From assembly GCA_029204045.2 (NCBI GenBank), contig CM055061.1, positions 40,386,977-40,450,976 of the forward strand: a DNA stretch of 64,000 bases. The letters run 5' to 3'. The stretch's first letter is position 1; each line of letters begins with the position of its first letter. This DNA comes from Tillandsia leiboldiana. Taxonomy: Eukaryota; Streptophyta; Magnoliopsida; Poales; Bromeliaceae. The notes below the pieces were generated by a model. It saw nothing but the letters and a program-made list of their open reading frames with translations, had not been told where the DNA came from and did not search any database. A program made the position numbers and the translations under genes. Positions 1-9,529 of the stretch are shown one piece after another.

Positions 1-160
1 AGGATCTAAATAGGTACTATCAAACAACTAGAGGGGGGGTGAATAGGTGTAATACTTAAAAATCAATCTCAGTGCAAAATAAAAACCAATGCGGAAAATA
101 AAAACAGCACACCGAGATTACGTGGAAACTCCAATCCAGGAGAAAAACCACGGGACCAAC

Positions 161-370
161 ACGCAATAACAATCCACTAAGAATAGAAGAATAACAAGGT
201 GATTACCGACTCCACGGACTCAAACCCTCCTTCAGCTTCTTCGGACCTTGCGCTGACCGGTTGGATATCCACGCAATAACAATCCCTAAGAAAAGAAGAA
301 TAACAAGGTGATTACCGTCTCCACGGATTTAACCCCTCCTTCAATTTCTTGGACCTCGCGCTCCACCGAT
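161..370. repeat. 110-bp tandem duplication inside the copia LTR remnant
   Basis: Two copies begin with ACGCAATAACAATCC at 161 and 271 and continue through the AACAAGGTGATTACCG block. They differ by several substitutions and small indels, so the duplication is not fresh. The intact copia LTRs have only one copy of this part. Confidence 0.85.
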
Positions 371-387
371 TTTGCACGTCCACTGCA

Positions 388-493
388 CACGTTCGAATCC
401 ACGAACGCCACTCGAATCCACGAGCACACGTTTCGAATCCACGAAACGCCTTTAGCACACCGAATCCACGATGCCACGTCGAATCCACGACGC
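388..493 (-). other. Constant-loop hairpin array (5 units), diverged copia LTR
   Basis: Five copies of the octamer GAATCCAC lie at 395, 414, 435, 462 and 481. Each is flanked by short sequences that pair with each other: CGTTC/GAACG, CTC/GAG, CGTTTC/GAAACG, a 3-of-4 stem, and CGTC/GACG. The array lies downstream of the TATA box on the minus strand, so it should be in the transcribed leader. On the RNA the loop would read GUGGAUUC. One unit (GTTCGAATCC) also resembles a tRNA T-arm or B box, but the others do not. Confidence 0.8.
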
Positions 494-744
494 AAACTCA
501 GTCGATAAGAATATTGACTTCGATGGTGATCCTTTGCTTAGATTCTCATTGAGGAACCGTAGAAGAAATCTCTAAGCAAAGATTAGATCAATTCGACAAA
601 AGATATGTTCTTGAAAGAACCATCGAATTGACCTAAAAGAGGCTATAAAGAAGAACGATGAAAACCTAGCCTCTAGGGTTGCTCTCAAGTGTTTTATAAA
701 TTGATCGGCCGTAGCTCCCACGTTTTTGAGAAACCCTAAATGTC

Positions 745-752
745 TATTTATA
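745..752 (-). promoter_or_regulatory. TATA box of the copia LTR remnant
   Basis: The minus strand reads TATAAATA here, inside a block shared with the intact copia LTRs (31325 and 40969). The palindrome array lies upstream and the hairpin array downstream on that strand, as expected for U3 and R-U5. Confidence 0.7.
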
Positions 753-818
753 GTTTAGAAACCTTTGGAAAGAGATAAGAATCAAAAACATACCTTATCT
801 GGAAATTTTCAGGACGGC

Positions 819-1035
819 GATCCGGATCGGATTTACTGCGATCCGGATCGTCGTAACGAGATTGACGATTCCAGAAAACCAAGGGTTCGGGATCCGGATT
901 GCAAGGCCCGATCCGGATCGTTCATACAAATCAGCAAAATCCCATGTTCGGGATCCGGATCGGAAATGGCTGGATCCGGATCGAAGTTTGTATGAACAAC
1001 AACCTTCGGGATCCGGATTCGGTCTGATCCGGATC
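819..1035. repeat. Paired GATCCGGATC palindrome array in copia U3 (8 units)
   Basis: Units start at 819, 840, 891, 910, 952, 973, 1010 and 1026; two end in T instead of C. They form four pairs with 16-21 nt within a pair and 58-72 nt between pairs. The same arrangement occurs in the intact copia LTR. The position upstream of the TATA box suggests a promoter or enhancer role, which is an inference. Confidence 0.85.
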
Positions 1036-1785
1036 CTGAACATGTCCCAAACCAGTTTTGATTTTTAGCAATTAAAATTCTCCAAGTGTTTCTACACTAT
1101 AAGAAATATTCGGATCACCAAAATTATTAGTTAAACATACCTGATCCTCTTGAATACTTTCTTCTTGAGATTGATGTAACTGATCCACAATTCTTCAACT
1201 TCAATCTTCAAGACTCAAGACACTGAGTGCCACTTGAGCTCTTGTTGAATCTTCTCTAAGTCTTTGATTGCTGATTGACAATTTGATCCCTTTAAGACTC
1301 CGACTCAACTCACTGACTTGACTACGAATATGCCAATACCAAAATGCCGTATGTCACGCCCCGGGGCGATACTCTGCGCCCCGGCTCGCCCACAGATCCG
1401 CCGCCCGTACGGGAAGCCCCGTATAGGCGTAGCGACTAACCTGCAAGAAACATCTACACTAGCAGATATCAGAGCTGAAAGAGAAAAGCTGGAAAGGAAT
1501 ACATAAAATAAGCTACAAACCTTTAAATATACAGACCATCCTCACCAGAAATACAGGAGTCTCTCATAAAAGCAGGAAAGGAAGGTACAACTCAAAACCT
1601 CACTACAAAAGTCACTCGACATAACACACACCAAAATGGAACTGGGGTACATCTACTCACACACCGAAGACGACAGGAGGGGATCTATCTCGCGACGCCC
1701 TTACCTCGGTCAGAAGGAGCTGGATCAGCAACAGGAACTGCAGGAACTGGAGCAAAGTCCCTGGGAGAAAACACCACGACGGGTG

Positions 1786-1813
1786 TGAGAACTACATCCC
1801 ACAGTAGTTCTCA
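1786..1813 (-). other. Conserved LTR stem-loop, family A left LTR
   Basis: TGAGAACTAC at 1786-1795 pairs perfectly with GTAGTTCTCA at 1804-1813 around an 8-nt loop. A matching hairpin is at 10124-10151 in the right LTR, at 51702-51729 in family E (plus orientation) and, weaker, at 56596-56617 in family G. It lies in the part of the LTR expected to be transcribed. Confidence 0.7.
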
Positions 1814-2181
1814 GTGGGTGCCGCCAACAAGCCCGACGGTCTGCCCACTAAGTCTACCAGAGGCAAAAAGTAACATATGCAGTGCTATAAGGAGAGCTAG
1901 GAAAGGTAACTCTACAGCTACAATGCCTCTATCTAGATGCTCAACAGTGGAACAGAAAGAACATAATGCCACAACTAACTCTCATCCCTGATCACCCAAT
2001 CAAAACTGACTGCCACAACGGGTCCAGTCAAACCTGCGCCAACCTACTGCCGTTACGTCCCGGAGGAGCGGACTTACGTAGGGCGTCCGTGGCTGCCAAC
2101 GAAAGCACAGCCAGAGGGACCACTGCGACGACAAGTCGCTAAAGAACATCTCAAACTCACACCGGTACACAACCCGGTCTC

Positions 2182-2223
2182 GCCTACTCCGGAGTGGCCC
2201 TCGAGGGAGCGACCCGCTCGAGT
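2182..2223 (-). other. Inter-family conserved LTR block, copy in A left LTR
   Basis: This block starts GCCTACTCCGGAGTGG and ends in CTCGAGT. It contains the 10-bp palindrome ACTCCGGAGT. A near-identical block is found in families B, D and E, although the surrounding LTR is poorly alignable. Confidence 0.8.
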
Positions 2224-3530
2224 CAAAGTAACCCATAAGTATCACTGTATAGTATCACTGTAAAGCTCAAATGTGGCTCATGCAGGCTATGATCCAATCC
2301 TCGATCAATAAGATCGACTACCAAACAAATCACTGTCTCACACACTAGCTGGAATCTACACAGCTGAAACCCACTGTCTCTCTGACAGTTTCCAAGAACC
2401 CAGATCTACCATCACTATCACTCTCCCAAAGAAATCAAATCTACAGACTGCTATCAACTCCACTCGGTCCCCAGACACGAGTGCAAATGCATCCCACAAC
2501 CGACCGACCTCTCGGCCCACAACTCGGGCGAGGAAAAGCTAAGTCCAAGGTGAAATAAAGTATCGTGATGTGGAATGTCTAGAGCAATAAAAACCTAGCC
2601 CAATTGGAGTTTTTCTACAGACTGGCTGAACATGATACATATGACAGGGGTGCTAGGTCAAATTCCAAGATTTCATTACTTAACATAGTGCAGGAATCAA
2701 AAGATTCAACAACTGATATACAAGATACAACATACAGTTTTACACATGCTAATACTCCAATTTCTAACATGCATGATCCTACACACATAGAATTAGTACA
2801 CAGTCCAGAGTTCTTGGAAGCAAGGTCACCCACCTGAAAGTGCTAACTGTCCAAAATGGCACAGCTGAGAAAGCCCACAACTGTCAAATCACAAATCCCA
2901 CCAAGCCAACATCACGGTAGAAGTGCTCACAAACTCCTGGGTACAAACATACACCAAAATTACACTTTAATTCACACAATTCCACATTCCCCAAAATCTG
3001 TGGTGAACAGTCCACTAACACGAAATTTTCACCTGAAAAACTTCCTCCAAAAATTCCAATAAAATATGACGGCGATCCTCGCGAAGAGTAAATGTCGATA
3101 GAGTCCTGAAACGTCGAATTCCGATGTCCGGATGAGGAGATAAAAATCCGACAAGTAGGTGCTGTCCAAATCAACCAACAGTCGCAAAGGGGGTTAAAAA
3201 TGTACCCAGAACCCCAAGAAAAGCTCGGATCCAGAAAAAGTGTCCAACACGAAAAATGTAGATTACCTCTTACGAAACCGTCACCGCAGAAATCGTCCAA
3301 AAATAATGTCGGGGTAGCCCGGTAGACCTCCCGGACTAAACTGCGACGGAAATGGGCCTCCAACAGTAGATCGTCGCTCCGCACCCCGATGCAGAAGTCG
3401 CCGTCGTCGCGGTCTCCAAAAATCCTGAGCTTCCGCCAAAAGATGCACAAAGAGGGAGAGAAACAACTTTGGTGAAGGGCTCCAAGTGAAAGCTTTCGGA
3501 AAAGCTTCAAAACGAGGCCCCTTGAGGCCT

Positions 3531-3537
3531 TTTTATA
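3531..3537 (-). promoter_or_regulatory. TATA box, A left LTR
   Basis: The minus strand reads TATAAAA inside the palindromic context GGCCTATAAAAAGGCC. The ERSE-like array lies 230-640 bp upstream on that strand. The U3/R boundary is therefore expected near 3500. Confidence 0.7.
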
Positions 3538-3671
3538 GGCCTCACCCGAAACAGCCCGGAAAAACAAGTCAATGGGCTTTGGGCCCAAAATTTCGGGCGC
3601 CCGGAACATTCGGGCGGCTACAGGTTGGGCCGGGCCCAACACTGTTCACGCCCGAATCCACCAGGAGCCGC

Positions 3672-4167
3672 CACGTGGCCCGCCGAACAGCAAACAGCTG
3701 TTCGGCCCACCCGCTAGCTGCCACGTGGCCCGCCCCCGCACAGTGAGGCGGTTGGCGCCCGCCAATCAGCGGGCGACACGTGTCCACCCCGGTTGACCCG
3801 CTGACCGGTCGGCGGCCGCGCCGGGCGCGCGGCATGGCCCCGACGTGGGCACGCGCCCCGAGGCACCGACCCCGACTCCGTGCGCCGCGCACGGTGCGCC
3901 CGCGAACCAGAGGGCGACAACGCGTCCCCTACACCCGGTCCACGCATTCAACTGGAATTCAGTGGACCGCGCCGCATGCACCGACCAACCGGAGGCTGCC
4001 ACGTGGCCCCGCATTGGTCCATGCACCGCCGCGCTCACCCGGTAGACCGCGCGCCTTGCGCCCGCCAATCAGGCGGTGCCACGTGTCCATGCGCCGGGTC
4101 TGTGCACCCCGCCGCGCAGCTCTGTGGACCGCGCATCCTGAACCGGCCAATGACAGGCCGCCACGTG
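3672..4167 (-). promoter_or_regulatory. ERSE-like / G-box array, A left LTR
   Basis: Six CACGTG G-boxes start at 3672, 3722, 3777, 4000, 4080 and 4162. Four of them have CCAAT or CCAAC starting exactly 15 bp before the G-box (3762, 3985, 4065, 4147). This is CCAAT-N10-CACG, the form published for plant ER-stress response element I, which is bound by NF-Y with bZIP28-type factors. The copies at 4065 and 4147 also fit the stricter CCAAT-N9-CCACG. Response to ER stress is an inference. Confidence 0.75.
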
Positions 4168-4495
4168 GCATCCCGGCGGTCTACGGCCCCTCCCATGCAC
4201 CATTTTCCACTGAAAACTTCCGGGAGTCCGTTTTTGGGCATCCGGACTCAGAAATAAACAAGCAAATAGCCGTTTTCAAGCGTTTTTCCGTGCTGAATCC
4301 ATTTCCGACCTCTGTTGGGCCTAATTCTTTTCCGAAATTTCAGCAAACTCAGCCGAAGGCCTACACAGCTAATAATAACACACAGGGTCCATCTGTGGCA
4401 TCCCATTGACGCACCATGGGCCAGATACACCAACGCTAGGTGCTCTAACAGTGGATTCATCGGAAGAACGCTGCATGGGAATTTGGGCCACTACA

Positions 4496-4507
4496 TCCTC
4501 CCCCACT
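4496..4507 (-). other. Polypurine tract, Tekay-A
   Basis: The minus strand reads AGTGGGGGAGGA immediately before the TG of the 3' LTR. This is the expected site of plus-strand priming. Family B has the same tract at 19653. Confidence 0.85.
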
Positions 4508-4555
4508 AAAAGGAAGTTTCGTCCTCGAAACGAAGTAAGGTAGAACAGGCGTACC

Positions 4556-7500
4556 TCAACCAGTAGTCTCGAACAGAAAAGGGTAAGCAGATCTCATCTC
4601 TGTCTCTAGCTCCCAAGTAGCCTCTCGCTCATCGTGATTGCTCCATAAGATCTTCACGTACGGAATGGTCCGGTTGCGCAATTCCCTCACCTCACGAGCA
4701 AGAATCCGCAACGGCCGCTCCTCGTAAACCAGGTCCTCACCGATCTCCAAGGGAGTGAAGTCAACCACATGCGACGGATCAAAGACATATCTCCTCAGGG
4801 CTGAGACATGAAAAACATCGTGTACACCGGCCAAAAGTGGAGGAAGAGCAACTCTATAAGCCACAGGGCCTACCCTCTCAAGTACCTCAAAGGGTCCAAC
4901 AAAACGGGGACTAAGCTTCCCACGCACTCCAAATCTCCGGACCCCTTTCGAAGGCGAGACCTTTAAGAATACATGGTCACCAATCTGAAACTCCAGGTCT
5001 CGCCGTCGAGTATCTGCATAACTCCTCTGACGACTCTGGGCTACCTCAAGGTGTCGACGAACAACTCTGACCTTCTCCTCAGCCTCCAAAAGAAGATCAG
5101 GTCCCAAAGTCTTCCTCTCACCCACGTCACTCCAATACAAGGGTGACCGACACTTGCGTCCATACAACGCCTCAAACGGAGCCATCTGGATGCTCGCCTG
5201 ATAGCTGTTGTTGTACGCAAACTCAACCAAAGATAAGTGTCGGTACCACCCCCCTCCAAAATCCATCACGCACGCTCTCAGCATATCCTCAAGGGTCTGT
5301 ATAGTGCGCTCAGACTGGCCATCAGTCTGTGGGTGGAATGCAGTGCTGAATCTGAGCTGGGTCCCCAAAGCTGACTGTAAACTCCCCCAGAATCGTGACA
5401 CAAACCTCGGATCCCGATCTGAAACAATCGACGCAGGTATCCCGTGTAGCCTCACTATCTCGTCCAAATACAACTGTGCCAGACGCTCCAGTGACCAAGT
5501 CATCTGAACAGGCAAGAAATGCGCTGACTTGGTGAGTCTATCAACAATAACCCAAATCGCGTCGGCTCCACTCTGCGCTCTCGGCAGCCCTGTAACAAAG
5601 TCCATGGTGATGTGGTCCCATTTCCACTCGGGAATTGGAAGACTTTGCAACTTGCCAGCAGGAACCCGGTGCTCTGCTTTCACTTGCTGGCAAGTTAAAC
5701 AGTGAGCCACGAATCTTCCAACGTCCCGCTTCATTCCGGACCACCAAAAATGTGCCTTGAGGTCCTTATACATCTTAGTACCACCAGGATGAATGGTATA
5801 AGGTGTATAATGAGCCTCACCCAAAATCAGGTCTCTGATCTCTGAATCCGAAGGCACACACACTCGGTCCCTGTACCGCAGTACTCCCGAGCTATCCACT
5901 GTAAAATCCCCTATAAGATCTGCCTGAATCTGTGATCTAATCCTCTCCAAGTGGGGGTCCTCACTCTGCGTCTCCCTAATCCTGTCCAACAGAGTGGGCT
6001 GCAAGACCATAGACATCAGTCTAGCAGAGACCCCAGGGGATACAACCTCAATCTGGAGTCGCCTCAACTGCTCAATCAACGGGGCCTGCTGCGTGACCAA
6101 CATGCTCAAGCTCTGCACTGACCTCCGACTCAAAGCATCTGCTACCACATTGGCCTTGCCGGGATGATAGAGGATACTCACATCGTAATCCTTCAGTAAC
6201 TCCAACCACCGGCGTTGCCTCAGGTTCAGCTCCTTTTGAGTGAACAGATACTTTAAGCTCTTATGATCCGTGTAGATCTCACAATGCTCACCGTAGAGGT
6301 AATGCCGCCACAACTTCAATGCGAACACCACAGCTGCCAGCTCTAAATCATGAGTAGGGTAATTCTTCTCATAATCCTTTAGTTGCCGTGAAGCATAAGC
6401 AATTACCCTCCCATGCTGCATCAAGACACAACCCAAACCGCTGTGCGAGGCGTCACTGTAAATCACGTAGCCATCACCCATCACTGGCAGTGTAAGAACT
6501 GGTGCTGAAATCAGTCTCTTCTTCAGCTCCTCAAAACTCCGCTGACACTGCTCAGTCCAAATGAACCTCATCCCCTTCCTAGTCAAACAGGTCAGGGGAG
6601 TAGAGAGCTTCGCAAAGCCCTCTACAAACCGACGGTAGTAGCCTGCCAAGCCCAGAAAGCTCCGGACCTCAGTCACCGTCGTCGGTCTCGGCCAATCCCG
6701 AACTGTATCAATCTTCGTCGGGTCAACTGCCACTCCTGCGGCTGATACCAAGTGGCCCAAGAATGCAACCTCCCGAAGCCAAAACTCGCACTTCTTAAGC
6801 TTGGCATACAGCTTCTTCTCACGTAGAAGCTGCAGCACTATCCTCAAGTGCTCCTCATGATCCACATCGCTCCGGGAGTAGATCAAGATGTCATCAATGA
6901 ACACAACCACAAACAAGTCTAAGTACGGCTGAAATACCCGGTTCATCAAATCCATGAAAGCAGCTGGGGCATTAGTCAAACCAAACGGCATAACCGTAAA
7001 CTCATAATGCCCATACCGGGATCGAAAAGCCGTCTTAGGAATGTCCTCGGCCCTCACCCTCAACTGGTGGTAACCTGACTGAAGATCAATCTTCGAAAAC
7101 ACTGTGGCTCCCTGCAACTGATCAAATAAATCATCTATCCGTGGAAGAGGGTACTTGTTCCGGATGGTCACTTTATTCAACTCCCGATAATCCACACACA
7201 AACGAAGCGACCCATCCTTCTTCTTCACAAATAAAACTGGCGCTCCCCACGGAGAAACACTAGGCCTGACAAAGCCCCTATCCATAAGATCCTGAAGCTG
7301 GGCCTTCAACTCCCTCAACTCGGCAGGTGCCATCCTATAAGGCGCCTTCGAGATTGGTGCGGTTCCCGGTACCACATCAATCACAAACTCCACCTCCCTC
7401 TCCGGCGGCATCGTCATCAACTCAGGGGGAAACACATCTGGTAACTCGCGGACAACAGGAATATCCTCGAGTCCCAGTGCCGCCGTAGGCACCTCCACAA

Positions 7501-8362
7501 TCGTCGCTAAGAAAGCGGTGCAGCCCCTACTAATCAACCGCCTAGCCCTCGCCGAAGAAACAGTCATCGCAAAGAAGGTGCTCTGGCAGCCTCTGAAGAC
7601 AAACTCCTCCTGTCCAGGCTCGCGGAGGGTCACCGTCCTCTCTCTGCAGTCTATAACAGCATAGTACCTCGACAACCAATCCATACCTAGCACGACGTCG
7701 AAATCCTGGAGCTGCCGCAAGACAAGCAAGTCTGCCGGCAAAATCCAGGATCCCAACTGCACAGGGCAATCCCTACAATACTCCTCGACATGCAAGACAT
7801 GATCTGGTATCTGAACCTCTAATGCATGCGATAAAGAAACTACCTCTATACCATGAAGGGATGCAAATGCTCTACTGATAAAAGAATGCGATGCACCGGT
7901 ATCAAAGAGAGTACGAGTACGAACTGCAGAAATCAAAATAATACCTGCGACGACATGCTCTGCTGCTGTAGCATCCTCTACCTGAGCGGCATAGACTCGA
8001 CCGCTCGGCGCCGGGGGATGTCGCTCTGGCTGTCGCGAGGACGATGGAGCAAAATCTGGCCTACCGGAGGTCGCCGAAGGTCCTGCTGACTGACGAGGAA
8101 CGAAGGATGCAGAAGCTGATGATGGAGCTGGGTAACCTGCCCTGGGGCACGCCCTCGCGAAGTGACCGGTCTGCCCGCAACGGAAGCAGCGGTCCCGACC
8201 CTGCGGGCACTGGGCTGGTGAGTGCGGTCCTCCACAGATGATACAACGGTCGGGGCGCGGCTGCCGCGAAGTCTGCTGCTGCTGCGAAGACTGCTGCTGC
8301 TGTGAAGACTGCTGCTGTCGAGGTGGTCGACGCTGCTGCTGCTGCTGGAACTGACGAGATCC
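4556..8362 (-). CDS. Tekay-A pol: zinc knuckle, protease, RT, RNase H, integrase, chromodomain
   Basis: This reading frame is open from the Gln-rich zinc-knuckle linker to a stop at 4556. The knuckle CFRCGQTGHFARAC sits near 8150. Residue numbers below count from a codon at 7936. Protease has DTGA at 12-15. RT spans about 200-395 with FIDD at 346-349. RNase H spans about 480-605 with D495, E532 and D557. Integrase has H709, H716, C746 and C749, then D779, D840 and E876 (D35E spacing). A chromodomain of the Tekay type covers about 1070-1123. All catalytic residues are present. The frame is separated from gag by a one-base shift in a G run near 8361-8364, so fusion with Gag is broken here. Confidence 0.9.
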   Translation of the reverse strand, partial: GSRQFQQQQQRRPPRQQQSSQQQQSSQQQQTSRQPRPDRCIICGGPHSPAQCPQGRDRCFRCGQTGHFARACPRAGYPAPSSASASFVPRQSAGPSATSGRPDFAPSSSRQPERHPPAPSGRVYAAQVEDATAAEHVVAGIILISAVRTRTLFDTGASHSFISRAFASLHGIEVVSLSHALEVQIPDHVLHVEEYCRDCPVQLGSWILPADLLVLRQLQDFDVVLGMDWLSRYYAVIDCRERTVTLREPGQEEFVFRGCQSTFFAMTVSSARARRLISRGCTAFLATIVEVPTAALGLEDIPVVRELPDVFPPELMTMPPEREVEFVIDVVPGTAPISKAPYRMAPAELRELKAQLQDLMDRGFVRPSVSPWGAPVLFVKKKDGSLRLCVDYRELNKVTIRNKYPLPRIDDLFDQLQGATVFSKIDLQSGYHQLRVRAEDIPKTAFRSRYGHYEFTVMPFGLTNAPAAFMDLMNRVFQPYLDLFVVVFIDDILIYSRSDVDHEEHLRIVLQLLREKKLYAKLKKCEFWLREVAFLGHLVSAAGVAVDPTKIDTVRDWPRPTTVTEVRSFLGLAGYYRRFVEGFAKLSTPLTCLTRKGMRFIWTEQCQRSFEELKKRLISAPVLTLPVMGDGYVIYSDASHSGLGCVLMQHGRVIAYASRQLKDYEKNYPTHDLELAAVVFALKLWRHYLYGEHCEIYTDHKSLKYLFTQKELNLRQRRWLELLKDYDVSILYHPGKANVVADALSRRSVQSLSMLVTQQAPLIEQLRRLQIEVVSPGVSARLMSMVLQPTLLDRIRETQSEDPHLERIRSQIQADLIGDFTVDSSGVLRYRDRVCVPSDSEIRDLILGEAHYTPYTIHPGGTKMYKDLKAHFWWSGMKRDVGRFVAHCLTCQQVKAEHRVPAGKLQSLPIPEWKWDHITMDFVTGLPRAQSGADAIWVIVDRLTKSAHFLPVQMTWSLERLAQLYLDEIVRLHGIPASIVSDRDPRFVSRFWGSLQSALGTQLRFSTAFHPQTDGQSERTIQTLEDMLRACVMDFGGGWYRHLSLVEFAYNNSYQASIQMAPFEALYGRKCRSPLYWSDVGERKTLGPDLLLEAEEKVRVVRRHLEVAQSRQRSYADTRRRDLEFQIGDHVFLKVSPSKGVRRFGVRGKLSPRFVGPFEVLERVGPVAYRVALPPLLAGVHDVFHVSALRRYVFDPSHVVDFTPLEIGEDLVYEERPLRILAREVRELRNRTIPYVKILWSNHDEREATWELETEMRSAYPFLFETTG

Positions 8363-9390
8363 CCAGATCTCTGCCGCCCCTGATACCCCCGTCCCTGAGA
8401 GTGGAAACGGGGTGGTCTCGGGGGTCCCTGCCTACTCGACTGCCCCTCCTCAAACTGCGCGGGGCGCTTCGCCCCAGGAGTCACAACGGGGGCTGGAGTC
8501 ACCTCCGCCATCACGGCCTCACCACCCTCCACATAAAGTGCCTGCTCCATCGAGGCCTCTAAAGTCTGTAATCTGAGGGAGCGGACCAACTGATAAATGT
8601 CCCGACGCAACCCTCTCTCGAACATGTAGATCCGGTGGGTCTCATCTCTGGCCACGTGGGGCATACTAGCCAACAGCCGATTGAAATCGGCTATGTACGC
8701 ATGTACGGGCCTATCTCCCTGGCGGAGATTCCTCAGCTGCTCCTCCAAGCTCTGTCGAACGCTCTCGGGAAAGAAGGCCCCAAGAAGCATACCGCGAAAC
8801 TCTGCCCAAGAGATAAACTGGGTCCCAGGCGGACCTGCGGGTCGCACACGCCGCCACCATGCCTCGGCGTTGCTCTCCAGAAAATGAGTAGCCAACAGAA
8901 CTCGAAACCTCTCATCAATAAAAAGGCTCTCGAAATGGCGCTCCATAGCTGTAACCCAAGACTCAGCCGCCCACGGCTCAGCGCTCATGCCCGAAAAGCG
9001 GGGTGGATCAAACTTGCGAAACCTCAACAAAAGACCCACCAAAACCTGCTGCTCTGCCAAAGTCAAAGATCCCGTCGTCCCAGACGGTGGCCTACTGGAA
9101 ACAGGCTCAGCCGGAACTGCTGGTGCAGGCTGCACAACCGGGGGTGCCACCACAGGGGAAGAAGGCACCGGAGAACTCTCAGGGGGTACCACCGCCGGCT
9201 GCGCTCTCTGCTCCAACAAGAGCGTCAACCGACTCACAGCCTCCTCCTGGCGTCGAGACGCCTCAGTCAACTGTGCCACCTGGGCACGGAGCTCCAAAAC
9301 CTCGCTCTGCTGTCCCTGCTCCGAGTCCTCCTGCTCGGGCTCAGAGGACGAAGGCTGCGAACGCGTCACCATCGAGCGTCGAGGAGGCAT
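8362..9390 (-). CDS. Tekay-A gag (capsid part), frameshifted before the zinc knuckle
   Basis: The start MPPRRSMVTRS at 9390 is chosen because family B begins with the same MPPRR motif at the same distance from the leader hairpin; an upstream in-frame ATG at 9528 lies inside that hairpin. The product has a Ser/Pro/Gln-rich N-terminus, then a retrotransposon gag domain (WAAESWVTAMERHFESL and following). It should form the virus-like particle that packages element RNA. The frame leaves the true path at a run of four C on the plus strand (8361-8364), after which it reads out-of-frame serines instead of the Gln-rich linker. In family B this region is continuous. The shift may be real or a homopolymer consensus error. 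Confidence 0.85.
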
Positions 9391-9463
9391 CCCCACCTGA
9401 GGGACAAGGCAAACAATCAGAACCCAAATCATCTCTCGACCCAATCTAGCGAAAGTCAGAAGG

Positions 9464-9529
9464 CATGTCCCCCTTTCCGAAGTACTATGTTGTCTGCAGC
9501 CAACATAGTTGCCACCGAAGGAAGACATG
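9464..9529 (-). other. Two-tier leader stem-loop with CTGCAG loop, Tekay-A
   Basis: The inner arms ACTATGTTG (9484-9492) and CAACATAGT (9501-9509) form 9 bp around an 8-nt loop that holds the self-complementary hexamer CTGCAG. The outer arms CATGTC (9464) and GACATG (9524), plus TTCC and GGAA, form a second tier. It lies between primer site and gag start. Families B and E have the same architecture with changed but still complementary stems. It resembles a retroviral dimerisation initiation hairpin; function is inferred. Confidence 0.75.

Larger units (their letters stand above)
1..1351 (-). mobile_element. Copia (Sirevirus-type) LTR remnant, cut at window start
   Basis: This segment aligns block by block with the two LTRs of the intact copia element at 30569 and 40213 but is clearly diverged. 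It shares the GATCTAAATAGG start region, the AATGCGGAAAATAAAA block, the GAATCCAC hairpin array, the TATA box, the GATCCGGATC array and a terminal stretch ending in CCGTA. About 20 nt of the LTR edge lie outside the window. The other edge stops about three bases short of the expected CA end, where Tekay-A begins. Orientation follows from the TATA box, which reads on the minus strand. It may be a solo LTR or part of a larger element to the left. Confidence 0.8.
1352..4495 (-). repeat. Tekay-A 3' LTR
   Basis: The LTR starts TGTCACGCCCCGG and ends in ACTACA, giving TG...CA ends, and is 3144 bp long. It matches the right LTR at 9689-12839 over its whole length. Differences are mostly one-base indels plus a few substitutions. 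From its promoter side it contains ERSE-like modules (3762-4167), a TATA box (3531), a conserved leader block (2182) and a stem-loop (1786). The adjoining inner sequence is the polypurine tract. Confidence 0.93.

Noticed and set aside
391..402. tRNA gene or Pol III B box at GTTCGAATCC in the copia LTR
   Set aside because: No A box or cloverleaf surrounds it and the other array units lack the GTTC part, so a tRNA or SINE is not supported.
388..493. CRISPR-like array (short repeats with variable spacers)
   Set aside because: Repeats are 8 nt with complementary flanks inside a plant retrotransposon LTR; there are no cas genes and no spacer-length regularity.
2604..2837. A 77-codon ORF repeated at 10943
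   Set aside because: It recurs only because it lies in both copies of LTR A; no coding signature and no conservation in other families.
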